Positions 43,497-54,252 of a stretch of 64,000 nt of DNA are shown piece after piece. Under the pieces are notes generated by a model, which ran no database searches, had not been told where the DNA came from, and saw nothing but the letters and a program-made list of their open reading frames with translations. This DNA is from Eutreptiella sp. 'Long Island Sound 2002'. Its lineage: Eukaryota > Euglenozoa > Euglenophyceae > Eutreptiales > Eutreptiaceae. Within the stretch, counting starts at the first letter, position 1. Each line of letters begins with the position of its first letter. Where the stretch lies: NCBI GenBank assembly GCA_964036045.1, contig OZ038382.1, positions 136,809,251-136,873,250 on the forward strand, in the 5' to 3' direction. The translations under genes were made by a program, and so were the position numbers.

Positions 43497-46400
43497 GCCC
43501 GCAAGGAAGTGGAGCAGGAGCTGGACAAGCTGAAGGCGCAGCACCAATCGGAAGCCTTGGAACTGTACCGGCTCCGCAAATTGAAGGACAAATGGGAGCT
43601 GGCCATGAGGCAGGAGCAGCGCGGCCGGCGGGAGTCAAAGATGCTGGCGATGGAAGCGGAGGAGCAGGTCGAGCAGCTGAGCGAGGCCATGGAGCGCCAG
43701 ACCCTGGCGCTGTCGCAGGAGCGCGACGAGGCCCGGGCGGAGGCGGAGGCCTTGCGGCAGTCCCTGGAAGAGCTGCAGCAATCGGCGAGGGGGCAGTGGG
43801 CGGAGGACTCGGGCCGGAGCGCCAGCGACCTGAAGTGGGTCCCAGAGGGCACGCCCCGGATGCAGCACAAGTTTGGGAGTACCCCGGCGTACGGGACGAC
43901 CCCGCGAGAGGGACCGTCGCCCATGTACGGGAGTCCGGTTTCGGTGGCAATGGATGGGTCCGTGTCGAACATCGCTTACGAAATCCCGCCGGCGCCCGGG
44001 CCGCACCTGTCGCAATGGGATGAGATGCGGGAGGAGCTGCTGTTGGGGCAGGAGGTGCAGGAGGAGCTGGAGGAGCAGCTGGAGGCCAAAGAGGCGGAGC
44101 TGGCCGCGTTGCGGGAGCAGTGCCGCGCGGTGGTGATGGCGGCGGAGGAGGCGGCGGGGCATCCACAGAGGGTGGCCGCCGGGGGGCGAGGGGCGGCGGC
44201 GGGGGCGCGGAACGAACGCATCGGGGCGCTGGTGGCGGAGCTCGCGTGTGCGCAGCAGGAGTCGCAGGAGTGGGCGGACAGGTACGAGGCCCTGCTAAGC
44301 GAGCACGTGGAGGCGCAGCAGCAGCTGCAGCGGCTCCAGGGGACCGCACCTACGGGATCCGCGGTTGATGTCGACGCAGTGGGAGCCGCCGGGGTCAGTG
44401 GTAGCGCCGACCCCAGCCCCGACGCCGACGCTGACGCCAGGCCGACCTTTGACCCGCCCCTCGCGGAGGCGATGCGGGCGCAGGTGCTGCTGCAAGCGGA
44501 GGTGGACGCACTGCGGGCGGCAGCCGCGGAGCTCGGCGCCGGCAACGTCTCCGCGCTCAAGCAGCTGTCGGCCGTGCGCGTGGACGTGGAGCGGTACCAG
44601 CGCGAGGCCCAGCGCCTGCAGATCCCCGGCGCAGGCGACGCCGCAGAGACGGAAGCCGGGGTCCTGCAGCCCAAGCCGCGGGGGGAGTCGCGGCCCAGTG
44701 CACTGCAGGGGGTTGCGGGGTTGCGCTCCAACTCGGCGCTGGAGGAGGCGCTGCAAGGACAGAGCATGCTGCAGGCGGAGGTGGAGGCGCTGCACGCGGC
44801 CGCATCGGCGCTTGGCGGGGCCAACGTGGCCGCCCTGCAGCAGCTCGCGTCCGTGAGGGCCGAGCTCAGGAGCGCGCGGCGTGAGGCGTTCCGGCTCGAG
44901 ACCGAGCTGGCGGCTGCAACAGGGGCCCCGCCACCACAACAGCCCCCTGAGGACGCTGACGTGGACCAGCCGCAGCGTAGCTCCCCGCGGCACAATGTGG
45001 GGACATCGGACGATATAGGAAGCGGCACCCAGAGCCCACCGTTGATCACGGTGTCTGCTGCGCAGGACGCTGCATCTGCTGCTCAGCCTCAGGAGCTGGC
45101 CGCGGCACCTGACGTGCAGCCGGCCGTGGCGGCCCCGACTCGCAGCCACTCCTGTGAACCGCCCGTGGTGCCACCGGGATCCCATAGTCATGACGTTGCC
45201 AATGCTGCTCCACCGGTGGCAGCCGGGACGGGGCATGCGGAGCGGATCGCGGCGCTGGAGCGGCAGCTGGCGGAATGCGAGCAGGGGCAGGAGGAGTGGG
45301 CCGAGGAGTACCGCAAACTGCAGCTCGAGGCCGTGGCGGCACAGCAGGCCCTGGCGCGCGCGAACGCGGCGCAGAGAAAGGAGTCGCAGACCGGCGCGCA
45401 GGAGGCGGAGTTGCGGCAGATGGCGGCGGAAAAGCGCGCGCTGGAGCAGGAGCTGGAGGCCGCGCTGACGCAGCGGGACGAGGCCCTGAAGCTGGAGCAG
45501 CAGCTCCGCGGTGCCCTGACCACACAGACCTATGAACTGCAGGCGAATGAGGAGGAGCTCGTGGCGGTGGCTGCGGAGCGGGAGCGGCTGCAGGTGGCGG
45601 AGGAGGAGCTGTGCAACACGCTCTCGGACCAGCGGGTGACGATGGGGATGATGGAGGCGGAGAAGGAGGAGCTGGAGCGGAAGTTGGCGGACGCCGAGGA
45701 GCGGCTTGAGGGGGCCCTGCAGGAACTGCAGACGACGCGGCGCGGACATGAGGAGTTGCGGGGGAGACTGCGGGCGTCAGTCGGGACGGAGGAGCTGGAG
45801 AAGGCGTTTCTTGAGCTGCGCACGAAGGAGGCGGAGGACAGTCTGAAGGCGGCGTGTCGGGAGCTGGAGGCGGTCGCGGCGAGCGCGCTCACCGATGGAG
45901 CCGAAGGGGGCGAAGGGCAGCCCGAGTCTGTGACTGTGTCCCCTGAAGTGGGCCTAGGGAATGGAGGTGGCGCCAGTGGAGGTGCAGGTGTGGGGGGGTC
46001 TGGAGGCGGCGGGTGCGTTGAGTGCACTGCGTTGCGAGCGGCGCTGGCGGAGCTGCAGGGCAGTCGTGATGGGGCAGGGGGCGAGGGCCAGGGCGCCGGC
46101 GAAGGGGCGAGTCCGGCCGAGAAGCGAGACGATGCGGCGGGGGAGGAGGGCGGTGGCAAGGGCGAGGGGAAGAGCGAGGACACGCACGTGTCGGACCGTG
46201 GGCCCGAGTGCGGGCGCGACGCTGGAGATGTGGGCCTGGCCGGGGCTGTGACCTCCGGCATCGCAGGGCATGGGGGCGAGGACGTCGAGGGCGCTGCCGG
46301 TGCAATGCGTCATGGCGCCGTATGTGCTGCATGCGGGGCTTTGCGCGCGCGGCTAGAGGCGGCGCAAGCGCACACGGCCCGGCAGAAGCGCCAGGGGATG

Positions 46401-46988
46401 GCTGCGCTGGAGGCGCTGCGCTGCTTCGAGCAGGCGGCGATGCAGCGAGTCGACGGGCTGTTGACACCCGACCCTCGATCCGCAGTAGCTCCCGAGGCCG
46501 AGCCTATGTGTCGCTCGCAGCTGCAGCCGCAGTTGCAGCCGAAGCCCCAGTCAGCGCCCCAACTCCAGCTCCGGTCACTTCCCCACTCACAGAACGAGCC
46601 CCAGCCCCAGCCCCAGCCCAAGCCCAAGACCGGGCCCCAGCCCGAGCCCGAGCCCCATCCCCATGCCCAGCGCCATCCCCGGCCGCAGTCGCTCGATCCG
46701 CCCGAGCGTGCAGGGCTCACCGGAGGCGGCGAAACAACAGATGGGGCACGCGCGCCAGGGCCGTACCCGGTGCTGCACCAGGGGATTGTGGAGGCGATTG
46801 CCGAGGCGGGTCTATCGGCAGAGGCATTGTTTTCGACGTTGTTGCAGTCGCCACCGGGGTCGCCCACAGTCAGCGTGCTGGGGCAGCTGCAGTCCCTGTG
46901 TGAGTCACCGAAGAGCCCTGGTCTTCCGAGCAGCTCCTCGTTCCCCACGGACAAGATGGAGCATCGGCTGCAGCAATGGGCTGCGGAG
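43497..46988 (+). CDS. Coiled-coil protein, giant internal exon e (1164 codons)
   Basis: After the acceptor ttttgtcctgctag, the frame stays open for 3.7 kb with strong coiled-coil composition: Glu/Ala/Gln/Leu/Arg, Leu and Ala at heptad spacing. A non-helical linker near codons 100-165 holds repeated Thr-Pro/Ser-Pro sites (GTPRMQ, TTPREGPSPMYGSP). Two internal duplications are visible. One repeats LLQAEVDALRAAAAELG (44457) as MLQAEVEALHAAASALG (44740). The other repeats ERIGALVAEL...QEWADRY (44217) as ERIAALERQL...QEEWAEEY (45240). A Gln/Pro-rich segment lies at 46510-46690. The frame runs to a stop at 47216, but the last 75 codons look non-coding. I end the exon at gcggag|gtctcc, phase 0, like the other exons. 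If this donor is wrong, this is the terminal exon. It is probably a long rod or scaffold protein of unknown location. Confidence 0.75.
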
Positions 46989-48370
46989 GTCTCCCACCTT
47001 CGTCCCACCGCCAGCGTCAGAGAGAGGGGGGGTAGGGGGTGCAGCGAGACGGCGTACAGGGGCACAGAGCACAGGCACAGGGCACACTGGTGTAGGACAG
47101 CACTTGGTGGCCAGGGGCGTGGGGGCCTGCAGAGGTGCACAGCAAGGCATAGAGCACAGAAGAAGCGCAGGACAGGCATGCACTTGAGGGGGCGGACGGC
47201 TAAAGTGGAGAATTGAAACAGGAAAGTGGTTGCCAAAGCGGCCACTGGTGGTTGGAATGCGGTGGGGGGGGGGGCAAAGTCTGGTGGTTTTAACAGGGTT
47301 GTTGGGGGCGGGGGCAAACAGAAGCGGTTGAGCGCAATACAGTAATACTGCCGATGAGTGGTGGGGGTTAGCCCCTCCAGCCCTTAAAGCTCGTGCCTAG
47401 CGGACAACCTCCTCAGCTACTTCCCTGCGGCGCCTGCGGCACCTGCAGCGCACCTGCACCACGGCTTTGGAATAAGTCAGGCATCAAATAGGATGGGCAG
47501 TTCATTTTCGTATTGTACACTTTTTTCCAGCACTCTACCCCTCTACCCAGTGTATATGTGTTTTTTCAGAGTTCCACACTGGAACCTATGTTTCTGAACC
47601 AGAACCAGCTAAACCAGAACCAAAGGAGAGATGCTCACACCACAGAGCGTTGGGAGTAGGCACACTTAGGAATCAGTTCGCCGAAGAGCAATGTAGTAGG
47701 CGCTACAAGGCCAAATATTTTTTGTAGGAGGTTGCTTCCTAGTACCTCTGGTACTTGTGGAAGAATTGATGCTTTGTTTTCTCGCCGAGAGAGTGACACC
47801 CCTCCTCAAAATCATAGTAGAAAGGTGACATTCCCTACCATGCTTTGCACATTGAGCTGGGGCTGTAGTCTCTCCTTTGCACAAGAGTGATGGTGTTAAC
47901 AGAGCAATGTGCACACCCTGCACCGTTTTTATAGGCAAGTACCCCATAGGGCCTTTGAATTGCGGTTTCTCCTTCTTGTTGTAAGTTTTACTGTTTCTGC
48001 GTTTTAAGAGAATTATTCTCAGCCTGCGGCGCCTGTGGCATGCGCTGCAGCGCGCCCTGCAGCCTGCCTGTCAGAGCCCCCACAGGCAATGCGAATGAAC
48101 TGATCCGAACGTTGTTACTGGCAATTTTTCTTGCCTTTTCAGCGGCTTGTTTTTGCGTTTTTTCATTGGGAGGACGGTGAAAATCAGGGGGGGGGGTCTG
48201 AGAAATCCGATAGCGTGGGAGTTTTTGGAAACCCCCCCTTTTTTAAAGATGCTCTGTGGGGGGTTTTTAAGAGTGTTTTTCGACGCACACACACCATTTC
48301 TGCGAAAAATTTTTGGTGGTATTTTTTTTGGACTGCACATCCAAAGTTTTCTCCTTGCCCCCAATTCAAC
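46989..48370. other. Intron or 3' sequence with no recognised gene
   Basis: The open frame from the large exon continues to a TGA at 47216 through repetitive gcacagagcacaggcacag-like sequence. Beyond that, G runs (47262, 48187) and short frames are present. I see no domain, RNA or clear repeat. Confidence 0.4.
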
Positions 48371-48374
48371 CCCT

Positions 48375-48605
48375 TTTGATTTTGTCCCCTTAGCCAGGGA
48401 CCCCCCAGAATGCAAAGGTGACGTCGCGTTTCCGCCCTTTTTTGGGCTTCCGAGAAGGCAGGGGTGTGGTACCCACTTCTGATTTTGTCCCCCTTTGTTT
48501 TGGGGATCCCCGAGAATGCAGGGGTGACGTAGCATTTCCGCCCACTTGTGGGCCCCCGAGAAGGCGGGTGTGAGGGAGCCACTTCTGATTTTGTACCCCT
48601 TTGTT
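48375..48605 (+). repeat. Dispersed ~106-bp repeat, about two tandem units
   Basis: The agaatgc landmark recurs at 48407 and 48513, an offset of 106 bp. Each unit has attttgtcccc, agaatgcaggggtgacgt, tttccgccc...tgggc and cgagaaggc parts. It is followed directly by the 48-bp tandem repeat. Confidence 0.8.
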
Positions 48606-48617
48606 TCCCGCTTTGTC

Positions 48618-48857
48618 GCGTGGCCCCTTGAGTTGGGGTTAGAAACTCACAATCCACGCTTTATTGCGTGGCCCCTTGAGTTGGGGTTAGGGACTCACAA
48701 TCCACGCTTTGTAGCGTGGCCCCTTGAGTTGGGGTTAGGGGCTCACAATCCACACTTTGTTGCGTGGCCCCTTGAGTTGGGGTTAGGGTCTCACAATCCA
48801 CGCTTTGTTGCGTGGCCCCTCGAGTTGGGGTTAGGGACTCACAATGCACGCTTTGGA
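48618..48857 (+). repeat. 48-bp tandem repeat, five units
   Basis: Landmark gcgtggcccct recurs at 48618, 48666, 48714, 48762 and 48810. Because 48 is divisible by three, one plus frame reads as five near-copies of a 16-residue unit (FVAWPLELGLGTHNPR). A minus frame also stays open. There is no evidence that either is translated. Confidence 0.9.
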
Positions 48858-49326
48858 TGCCGATGGTCGTTGGCTCATTCCAGTGGGCGCCCTATCTGCC
48901 TTTGTGAAAACTGCAAAGGTGCCAAATTGTCCTCAGTTGCGTGCAGAGCCATACGCTGGTGTGGCACATACTAGCGTGCGGCCCCCGGCAGCAACAGAAT
49001 TTTGTTTGTTTTGTGGAGCGGCCATTGCTTTGCCAAGGATGCGCAATCATGTGGCAGTGCACTTGCAGAAGGGAGAGGTGGTAACGGACCCAAGGATGCA
49101 TGGTGAGGCCGAACCTTGCGGTTTCTGTGGTCGCACTACAGGCACAATTACCACAAGTATTGTGCGCAAGAAAATCAGTAGCGCATGCCCGTGTGTGGTC
49201 CCAGTGAAGCACGCAGTGGCCATGCGCAAACAAAAAAACATGCCCCGGGAATGTCCTATTCCCGGGTGCAGTGCCACCCCGTGGGTTCTGAACATCAAAA
49301 CTCACTTGGCACGAGGGGTGGTGTAG
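48844..49326 (+). CDS. C2H2-like zinc-finger protein (160 aa)
   Basis: It starts MHALDADGRWLIPVGAL, the ATG lying in the last unit of the 48-bp tandem repeat. Three Cys/His clusters are visible: CLFCGAAIALPRMRNHVAVH (C-x2-C-x11-H-x3-H, residues about 54-73), an EPCGFCGRT pair followed by ACPC, and CPIPGC...KTHL near the end. The spacing is close to but not exactly the classical zinc finger. The density of metal-binding residues argues for a real protein or the N-terminal part of one. Cys-rich frames at 59.9-60.6 and 63.2 kb have a similar flavour, and two of the three follow the dispersed 106-bp repeat. It may be a mobile-element protein. It ends with TAG at 49326; no partner domain follows. 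Confidence 0.5.
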   Translation: MHALDADGRWLIPVGALSAFVKTAKVPNCPQLRAEPYAGVAHTSVRPPAATEFCLFCGAAIALPRMRNHVAVHLQKGEVVTDPRMHGEAEPCGFCGRTTGTITTSIVRKKISSACPCVVPVKHAVAMRKQKNMPRECPIPGCSATPWVLNIKTHLARGVV

Positions 49327-50335
49327 AGCATTGTGGTGCTCCATGGGGAGGGCGTTTCAACCCCCCTCTTTTACCAAACCACCCGCTCTTTGATATGTAC
49401 GCCAATGCCAATTTTAAATAATTGGAATGTTCAAAATTCAAAATTTTGTTCAAAAAACAGACACGAACGCCCAGTCACTGTAACCCATTGCTTATTAACT
49501 CAACACCATTGGATTGCCATATACTTCCATGCCTGTCTGAACTCCCCAAGTGATGTACAATGGCATTCCCCAAAGCAACCAGCCGCCTCCCCCAAATACC
49601 TCCGTACATAAGAAATCTGCAATGTCCAATTTTGTCTATTGCGCAGGATATCCCCCAGTGCACAATGTTCAAATATACCATTGCGTATGGTACACTGCCC
49701 ATTGGGGGCTGAACACCTTGGGGGAGACTTGGTGCACCTTGAAGGGAGTCATGAAAGCTCAAGGCAGGCTAGGCTGGAGCTACCCATAAATCCTGGTTGT
49801 ACTCTTGGCATCTCTTGCACGTGCAACATCGGAAGGAGGGCGCGGTGATGGTGGGTCATGGACAAACAGGCAATTGGACATTTGCATGTATCGAGATTGC
49901 GCACAACCTTGCTTCGCCGCCCGCAAGCTGATTTGTTTCTTGAGTGCTACTGTGCACCCCCTAGGACATGCAGTTGCTTGTAGCTTGCTGCCATGCTGCT
50001 GCATTGCAATGCCTTGCCCCTTTCCCCCAGCGAATTAACAGACTAGCGCTCATCGCCAATGCTAACGGAATGCTTTGTAGTTGCCACTGCCCACAAATCT
50101 TGGTTGGCTGGTATCCCCAGTCCTTTGGGTCCTTCGTCATGCTGTGTGCCGGGTTAGGCAGCCCTGAGACCCGCGGGATTGAGCAAAGTAGGAACCACCT
50201 GCCTGTGTGAGATGCCCGGTAACTCCATTAGACGGCAAGGTAGGTGATTCTGAGTTTGACTATATGCACTTATGTATGTATGTATGTACGGCCATGCTGG
50301 GGCAAGGGGGTTTTTAAGGAACCGGTTTTTTTTGT
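49327..50335. other. Sequence with no recognised gene
   Basis: Only short frames under 100 codons occur, and none has a motif. I see no RNA gene or tandem repeat in this stretch. Confidence 0.4.
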
Positions 50336-50339
50336 TAAG

Positions 50340-50545
50340 GACCCCCTTAAAGGACCACCCAAAGACCACCAAATGCCAACCGCCGCCAACGGCCAAGCGT
50401 CCACCACTACCAACCGCCAACCACCAACTATTGCCAACCACCACTAACCAACAACAACCCACTGCCAACCGCCTTCAACCACCAACCGCCGACTATCTAC
50501 TGCCGCGACCTGCCAATTGACAACCACCAACTGACTTTCCTTAGG
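50340..50545 (+). repeat. Degenerate CCAAC-type simple repeat
   Basis: Short pieces such as ccaaccgcc, ccaccaac and accaactattgcc recur irregularly for about 200 bp. A milder echo is seen at 57070-57140. Confidence 0.65.
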
Positions 50546-50652
50546 GGCACCATGCCATCCCACCGTGGCACCAAACACCGTTGATTTGACGGAATGGGTT
50601 GTAGTTAGCCAAAATGATGAGAAAAGAAAGGGGGTGAGCCAAAAAAATCCCC

Positions 50653-51021
50653 ATGGTGATGAAGCCAAAGATCACCTTGAAAGTGGCACAGGCGGTTGAC
50701 AATGAGGGTGCATCCTTCTCCGAAGCCTCTCTTGGCCGCTCCGATTGGGAGTGGAAACCGGAGGAGGATGCAAGCTCTGCGGAATCTGGGTCTTCCGCGA
50801 ATCATGATTCGTCCAGCGGTAACGAGAGTTCCGCATCTTTCGAAAACGGTAATAGCTCCTCTTCTTCCTCATCTTCTTCCTCTTCTACCTCCTCTTCCGG
50901 GGTGGAAGTTCTCCCCAAAAAGAAAGCTGTGCCCAGCAAGGGCACAAAGCGGCCCGTCACCACTCCCAAGCAAAGTGCTAAGAAGCGACGCACGGTGCAG
51001 ACGTCAGGGCGGAAGAAGTAG
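50653..51021 (+). CDS. Small Ser-rich, probably nuclear protein (122 aa)
   Basis: The frame starts MVMKPKITLKVAQAVDN, then an acidic Glu/Ser/Asp segment, a long Ser tract (residues about 71-86, encoded by tct/tcc/tca mixtures), and a basic tail with VLPKKKAVPSKGTKRP and KQSAKKRRTVQTSGRKK. The last two look like nuclear localisation signals. No folded domain is visible. It sits on the plus strand in the intron between coiled-coil exons e and f and has no obvious splice sites. The ordered acidic-Ser-basic composition is hard to obtain by chance, but expression is unproven. It could also be an exon of a longer protein. Confidence 0.5.
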   Translation: MVMKPKITLKVAQAVDNEGASFSEASLGRSDWEWKPEEDASSAESGSSANHDSSSGNESSASFENGNSSSSSSSSSSSTSSSGVEVLPKKKAVPSKGTKRPVTTPKQSAKKRRTVQTSGRKK

Positions 51022-51235
51022 GTGGAGCTACATGCACACACACGTCACAAACGGATACCCCCCCCACCCCCTACACCCCCTCTCCTTCCTTTGTAGTAGC
51101 ATGCACACTAGGACCGGAAGGCCCACACAATGGTGCGGGGAGGGAGGCCTGGCCCGCCATAGCCTTAAGGGCCTCCTGAGTTGCGTCGGCTGACCAGTAT
51201 AGTCACACACACACCCCTTCTTTTATGCCCTCCCC

Positions 51236-51365
51236 TTGATGCATTTCTCACCCCATGGTGTATTTCTAACCCCATGGTGCATTCCGAACCCCATGACCGA
51301 CCTTTATGCGTTTCAACCCCCATGCTGCAATTCTAACCCCATGGTGTATTTAGAACCCCATGACC
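51236..51365 (+). repeat. Short tandem repeat with core aaccccatggtg
   Basis: A degenerate unit of about 19 bp (aaccccatggtgcatttct and variants) appears about six times. Confidence 0.7.
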
Positions 51366-51792
51366 GTCTCGGACACCCACAGTCCCAAAGTTTCTGGTGC
51401 CCACGGCCGGAAATACCCAAGCCGATGAAACCCTACCATAGATGTTGGTAGGGGCGGTGTGAATTGTCAGATCACACCTGGGCCGCATACCCAACTGTTC
51501 GGAGGTGCCCGACGCTATGTATTTCATTGGGGGGGGGTTTGGGGGGCCGGGGTGCCCTTCCCTCGGACAATACCCCCGCGCAGCGAAAAACCCCCTTAAA
51601 CCCCCCCCCCCCCCAAAACCCCCCCCTTTTTTACATTTGGCTCCACGGGGGGGTTTTAAGCAGGATGTCCAATTTCCGAGAAACCCCCCCCCCCCGCATC
51701 CTGGTGAAAGTGATATTGAAAATGATATGTCTGGGTTACCCCTCCCCGTCTTTGTTCCTCGTGTCCCCTGCACTTGATCATTGCTTGTGCAG

Positions 51793-52137
51793 AGAGCCAA
51801 GTTCCGCAAAGTGATTGTGGAGGTCCAGGCAGAATTGCGCAAACTCGCACAGGACGCTGCCAACGCACACCAGCGGGAGCAACAGTTATCGCAGCAGCTG
51901 TGTGAGGCTGACGAGAGGTGTGCTCGGGACAGAGTTGCACTTGCTGAGGCACAGAAAGTTGCACAGGACGCTGATGCTGCACGCATGCGAGAGCAGGAGC
52001 TGGTGCAGAAGCTGCAGGAGGTGGAGCAGACAGCCGCCAAGGACAGACTCGCACTTGCTGAGGCACAGAAGCTGGTGCAAGATGCCTCTGCGGTTGGCCG
52101 TCAAGAACAGCACGCGTTGATGCAGAAGTTGCAGGAG
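51793..52137 (+). CDS. Coiled-coil protein, internal exon f (115 codons)
   Basis: It begins RAKFRKVIVEVQAELRKLAQ after the acceptor cattgcttgtgcag and ends QKLQE before gag|gtgtgt; both borders are phase 0. Within it a unit of about 38 residues repeats: RDRVALAEAQKVAQDADAAR... then KDRLALAEAQKLVQDASAVG..., each followed by a (V/M)QKLQE piece. A fainter copy precedes them. The same unit continues in the next exon (RDRSVLLEAQK), which is the best evidence that these exons belong to one protein. The heptad pattern suggests an extended rod. No catalytic motif is present. Confidence 0.75.
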
Positions 52138-53793
52138 GTGTGTTGCTCCTCCCTGTCGTTCCATAGTTGAGCGCCCCGAGCCTTCTCTTTGCTCAGTGTG
52201 TAGTCCTGTTGCAGGCTCAACTCTGTGGACTTGCCGCTCTAGCTGCCTCCCCGGGTGAACCCGGATGTAGGGGACCACCAGAGTCCAAGTTTAGTGTGGG
52301 TCACAGGCTGACAGCTGATTTCCTTCACGGGTGTGGGTTGTCTCTCGCTTCCTCCCTTCGCCCCCCCCCCCCCCTTCTGTCCACAGTCGGCACAAATTTC
52401 AAGCCACCCAAAGTGCGGGTGCTGGCCGTGGGCTGGGTTCCCCTTTCTGGGGGCAGCAAATGACCCAGGGAAAGCATGACCAGAGCAGTGACGACCTGTG
52501 CGATTATGCAGGAGGGTCACCAGAAGAGAAATCCCGCCCGATGACTGCATTACCAGAGCAGCAGAAACCCCCTTTTTCCCCGCAGAAGCAAACACAACCA
52601 ACAAACACCAACACGAACTGTGCAGCGTAAAACAAGTATAAACAAACGATAGGACACCTCAGCAACAGATGGCAGATTGAGATGGACCTATGGACTGCCT
52701 CACTGCCACATGCCCCAGCATGCAGCGGTTCAGAGGATGGCGCTTTCTGGCCAAGTCCATGGAGCATCTGAGTGGTGTCCTTTGCCCGGGTACATCCTGA
52801 CCATTTATCTAGTACAGGCCCGGCGTCAGAGGGTACTAGTACAGACCTGACATCAGAAGGACAGAAGGCAGAAGACAAACCAAGCACAGGGCACAGTGTG
52901 AATGCAAACGGGCAAAAGCACGTGTGGGGCGCAACCAAAAGGAAAATGGGGGTTGGGGGACTTGCTGCTTTGGGGAGGACGTCCAAGTTAGGACGCAGTC
53001 AAACGCGGGACCATGGAGCGCCACGCAAACAACAAGGTACAGTCTGTCACAACGTCAGTATCAATGACCCTGGTGGTTAAATCTCCCTGATGTCTGGGGG
53101 GGTGCATCACGCAGGGGAGGACGTCCATACCCGGAGATCTATAAGGCTTGTATTGCACTGGCAATGGGTTTTTCGTCTGTGCCTCCAGCCAATTTCGGGG
53201 TGCTTGATGTCACTTCCAACGCCCATTGACCCCTGAGACCACCACCAGCTGATAGGCACTTCAGTCACTCAGTCCTAGGAGACCATCTCAGGCGCATGGC
53301 ATTTATCACCGCCAAGTGCCACATTTGGTGTGGTGCGGGCGGCGCACAATGCGACTGTTGACAACGGGGAAGGGGAGGATGGTCCGCAAGTATTGCAACC
53401 TCAAGTATTGCCTGCATTATCAATAATCCTCTGCACATCTGCGTCCTTCTTGGCATTTGGTGCACAAGCAAGCGGTTTGCAATCATAGTTTGTCTTCGTG
53501 TAGACAATACTTGACGTCAGCACAGACTACTGCACACCACACTGTACACTACCTATTGCTGCCCTTGCACTTTGCGTGTGATGGCAGCCCACCAGATGGT
53601 GGAGGGGAAGAGGGGGAGGGGGAGGCAGAGGGAGTCTGTGTTTCAGCAAGTGTAGTACTATTGCCGTGCCGTATGCTTTCACTGAGGTGGAGAGCGAGGG
53701 AGGCATGTGGGGGACAGAGGCAGCAAGGGACAGGGGGACCAAGTGTGGTTCCCCCTTGCCCTCTCTCTTGCCTTCTCTCTCTCACTTTCCCAG
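52138..53793. other. Intron sequence with no supported gene
   Basis: Frames at 52331-52630 and 52772-53080 are open but lack motifs, and I do not call them. A pyrimidine-rich tract (ctctctctcactttcccag) ends the intron. Confidence 0.45.
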
Positions 53794-54252
53794 GGGCTTG
53801 CACACAACCCTGCAGTCGAACAAGGGGGGCAGGAACTGACACGAAAGCTGCAGGAGTCAGCGCACGCAGCTGCTAGGGATAGAAGTGTCCTTCTGGAGGC
53901 GCAGAAAGTCGTAGATGAAGCCTTGATTGCGTCCAGCAGGCGCGAAGAGGAGCTGTTGCTGAAGCTGCAGGAGGCCCAGCAAGAGGCTGCGCATGCCCGA
54001 CGTGCGGTGGGTGAGGCGCAGATGCGGCAGATTCATGACGCGCAGCTGCTGCAGGCAGTACTGGGAATGGAGGATCAGCCTGTCCCATGCGAGACTGAAG
54101 AGGCGGAGGTGACGGTGGATGCGCTGAAGGCGCGATACCTGAAGCTGCAACTGCAAGTGCAGCAATTGCAGGAAGTGCTCCGGTCGAAGGAGCTGCATTG
54201 GGGGCTTGAAAAGCAGCAGGCGGAACTCGACCGCCAGCAGTGGGAATCGGAG
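53794..54252 (+). CDS. Coiled-coil protein, internal exon g (153 codons)
   Basis: This begins GLAHNPAVEQGGQELTRKLQ after a strong pyrimidine tract and cag, and ends EKQQAELDRQQWESE before gag|gtgcgt. Both borders are phase 0. Two further copies of the ~38-residue unit are present (ARDRSVLLEAQKVVDEALIA... and ARRAVGEAQMRQIHD...), interrupted by a short acidic linker (PVPCETEEAEV) before another coiled coil (LKLQLQVQQLQEVLRSKEL). It continues directly from exon f in sequence style. No stop lies in the exon, so the protein goes on. Confidence 0.75.

Noticed and set aside
43411-46467. Long minus-strand frames opposite the giant exon (up to 484 codons)
   Set aside because: They are mirror images of the GC-rich coiled-coil coding strand, rich in Pro/Arg/Ser with no domain.
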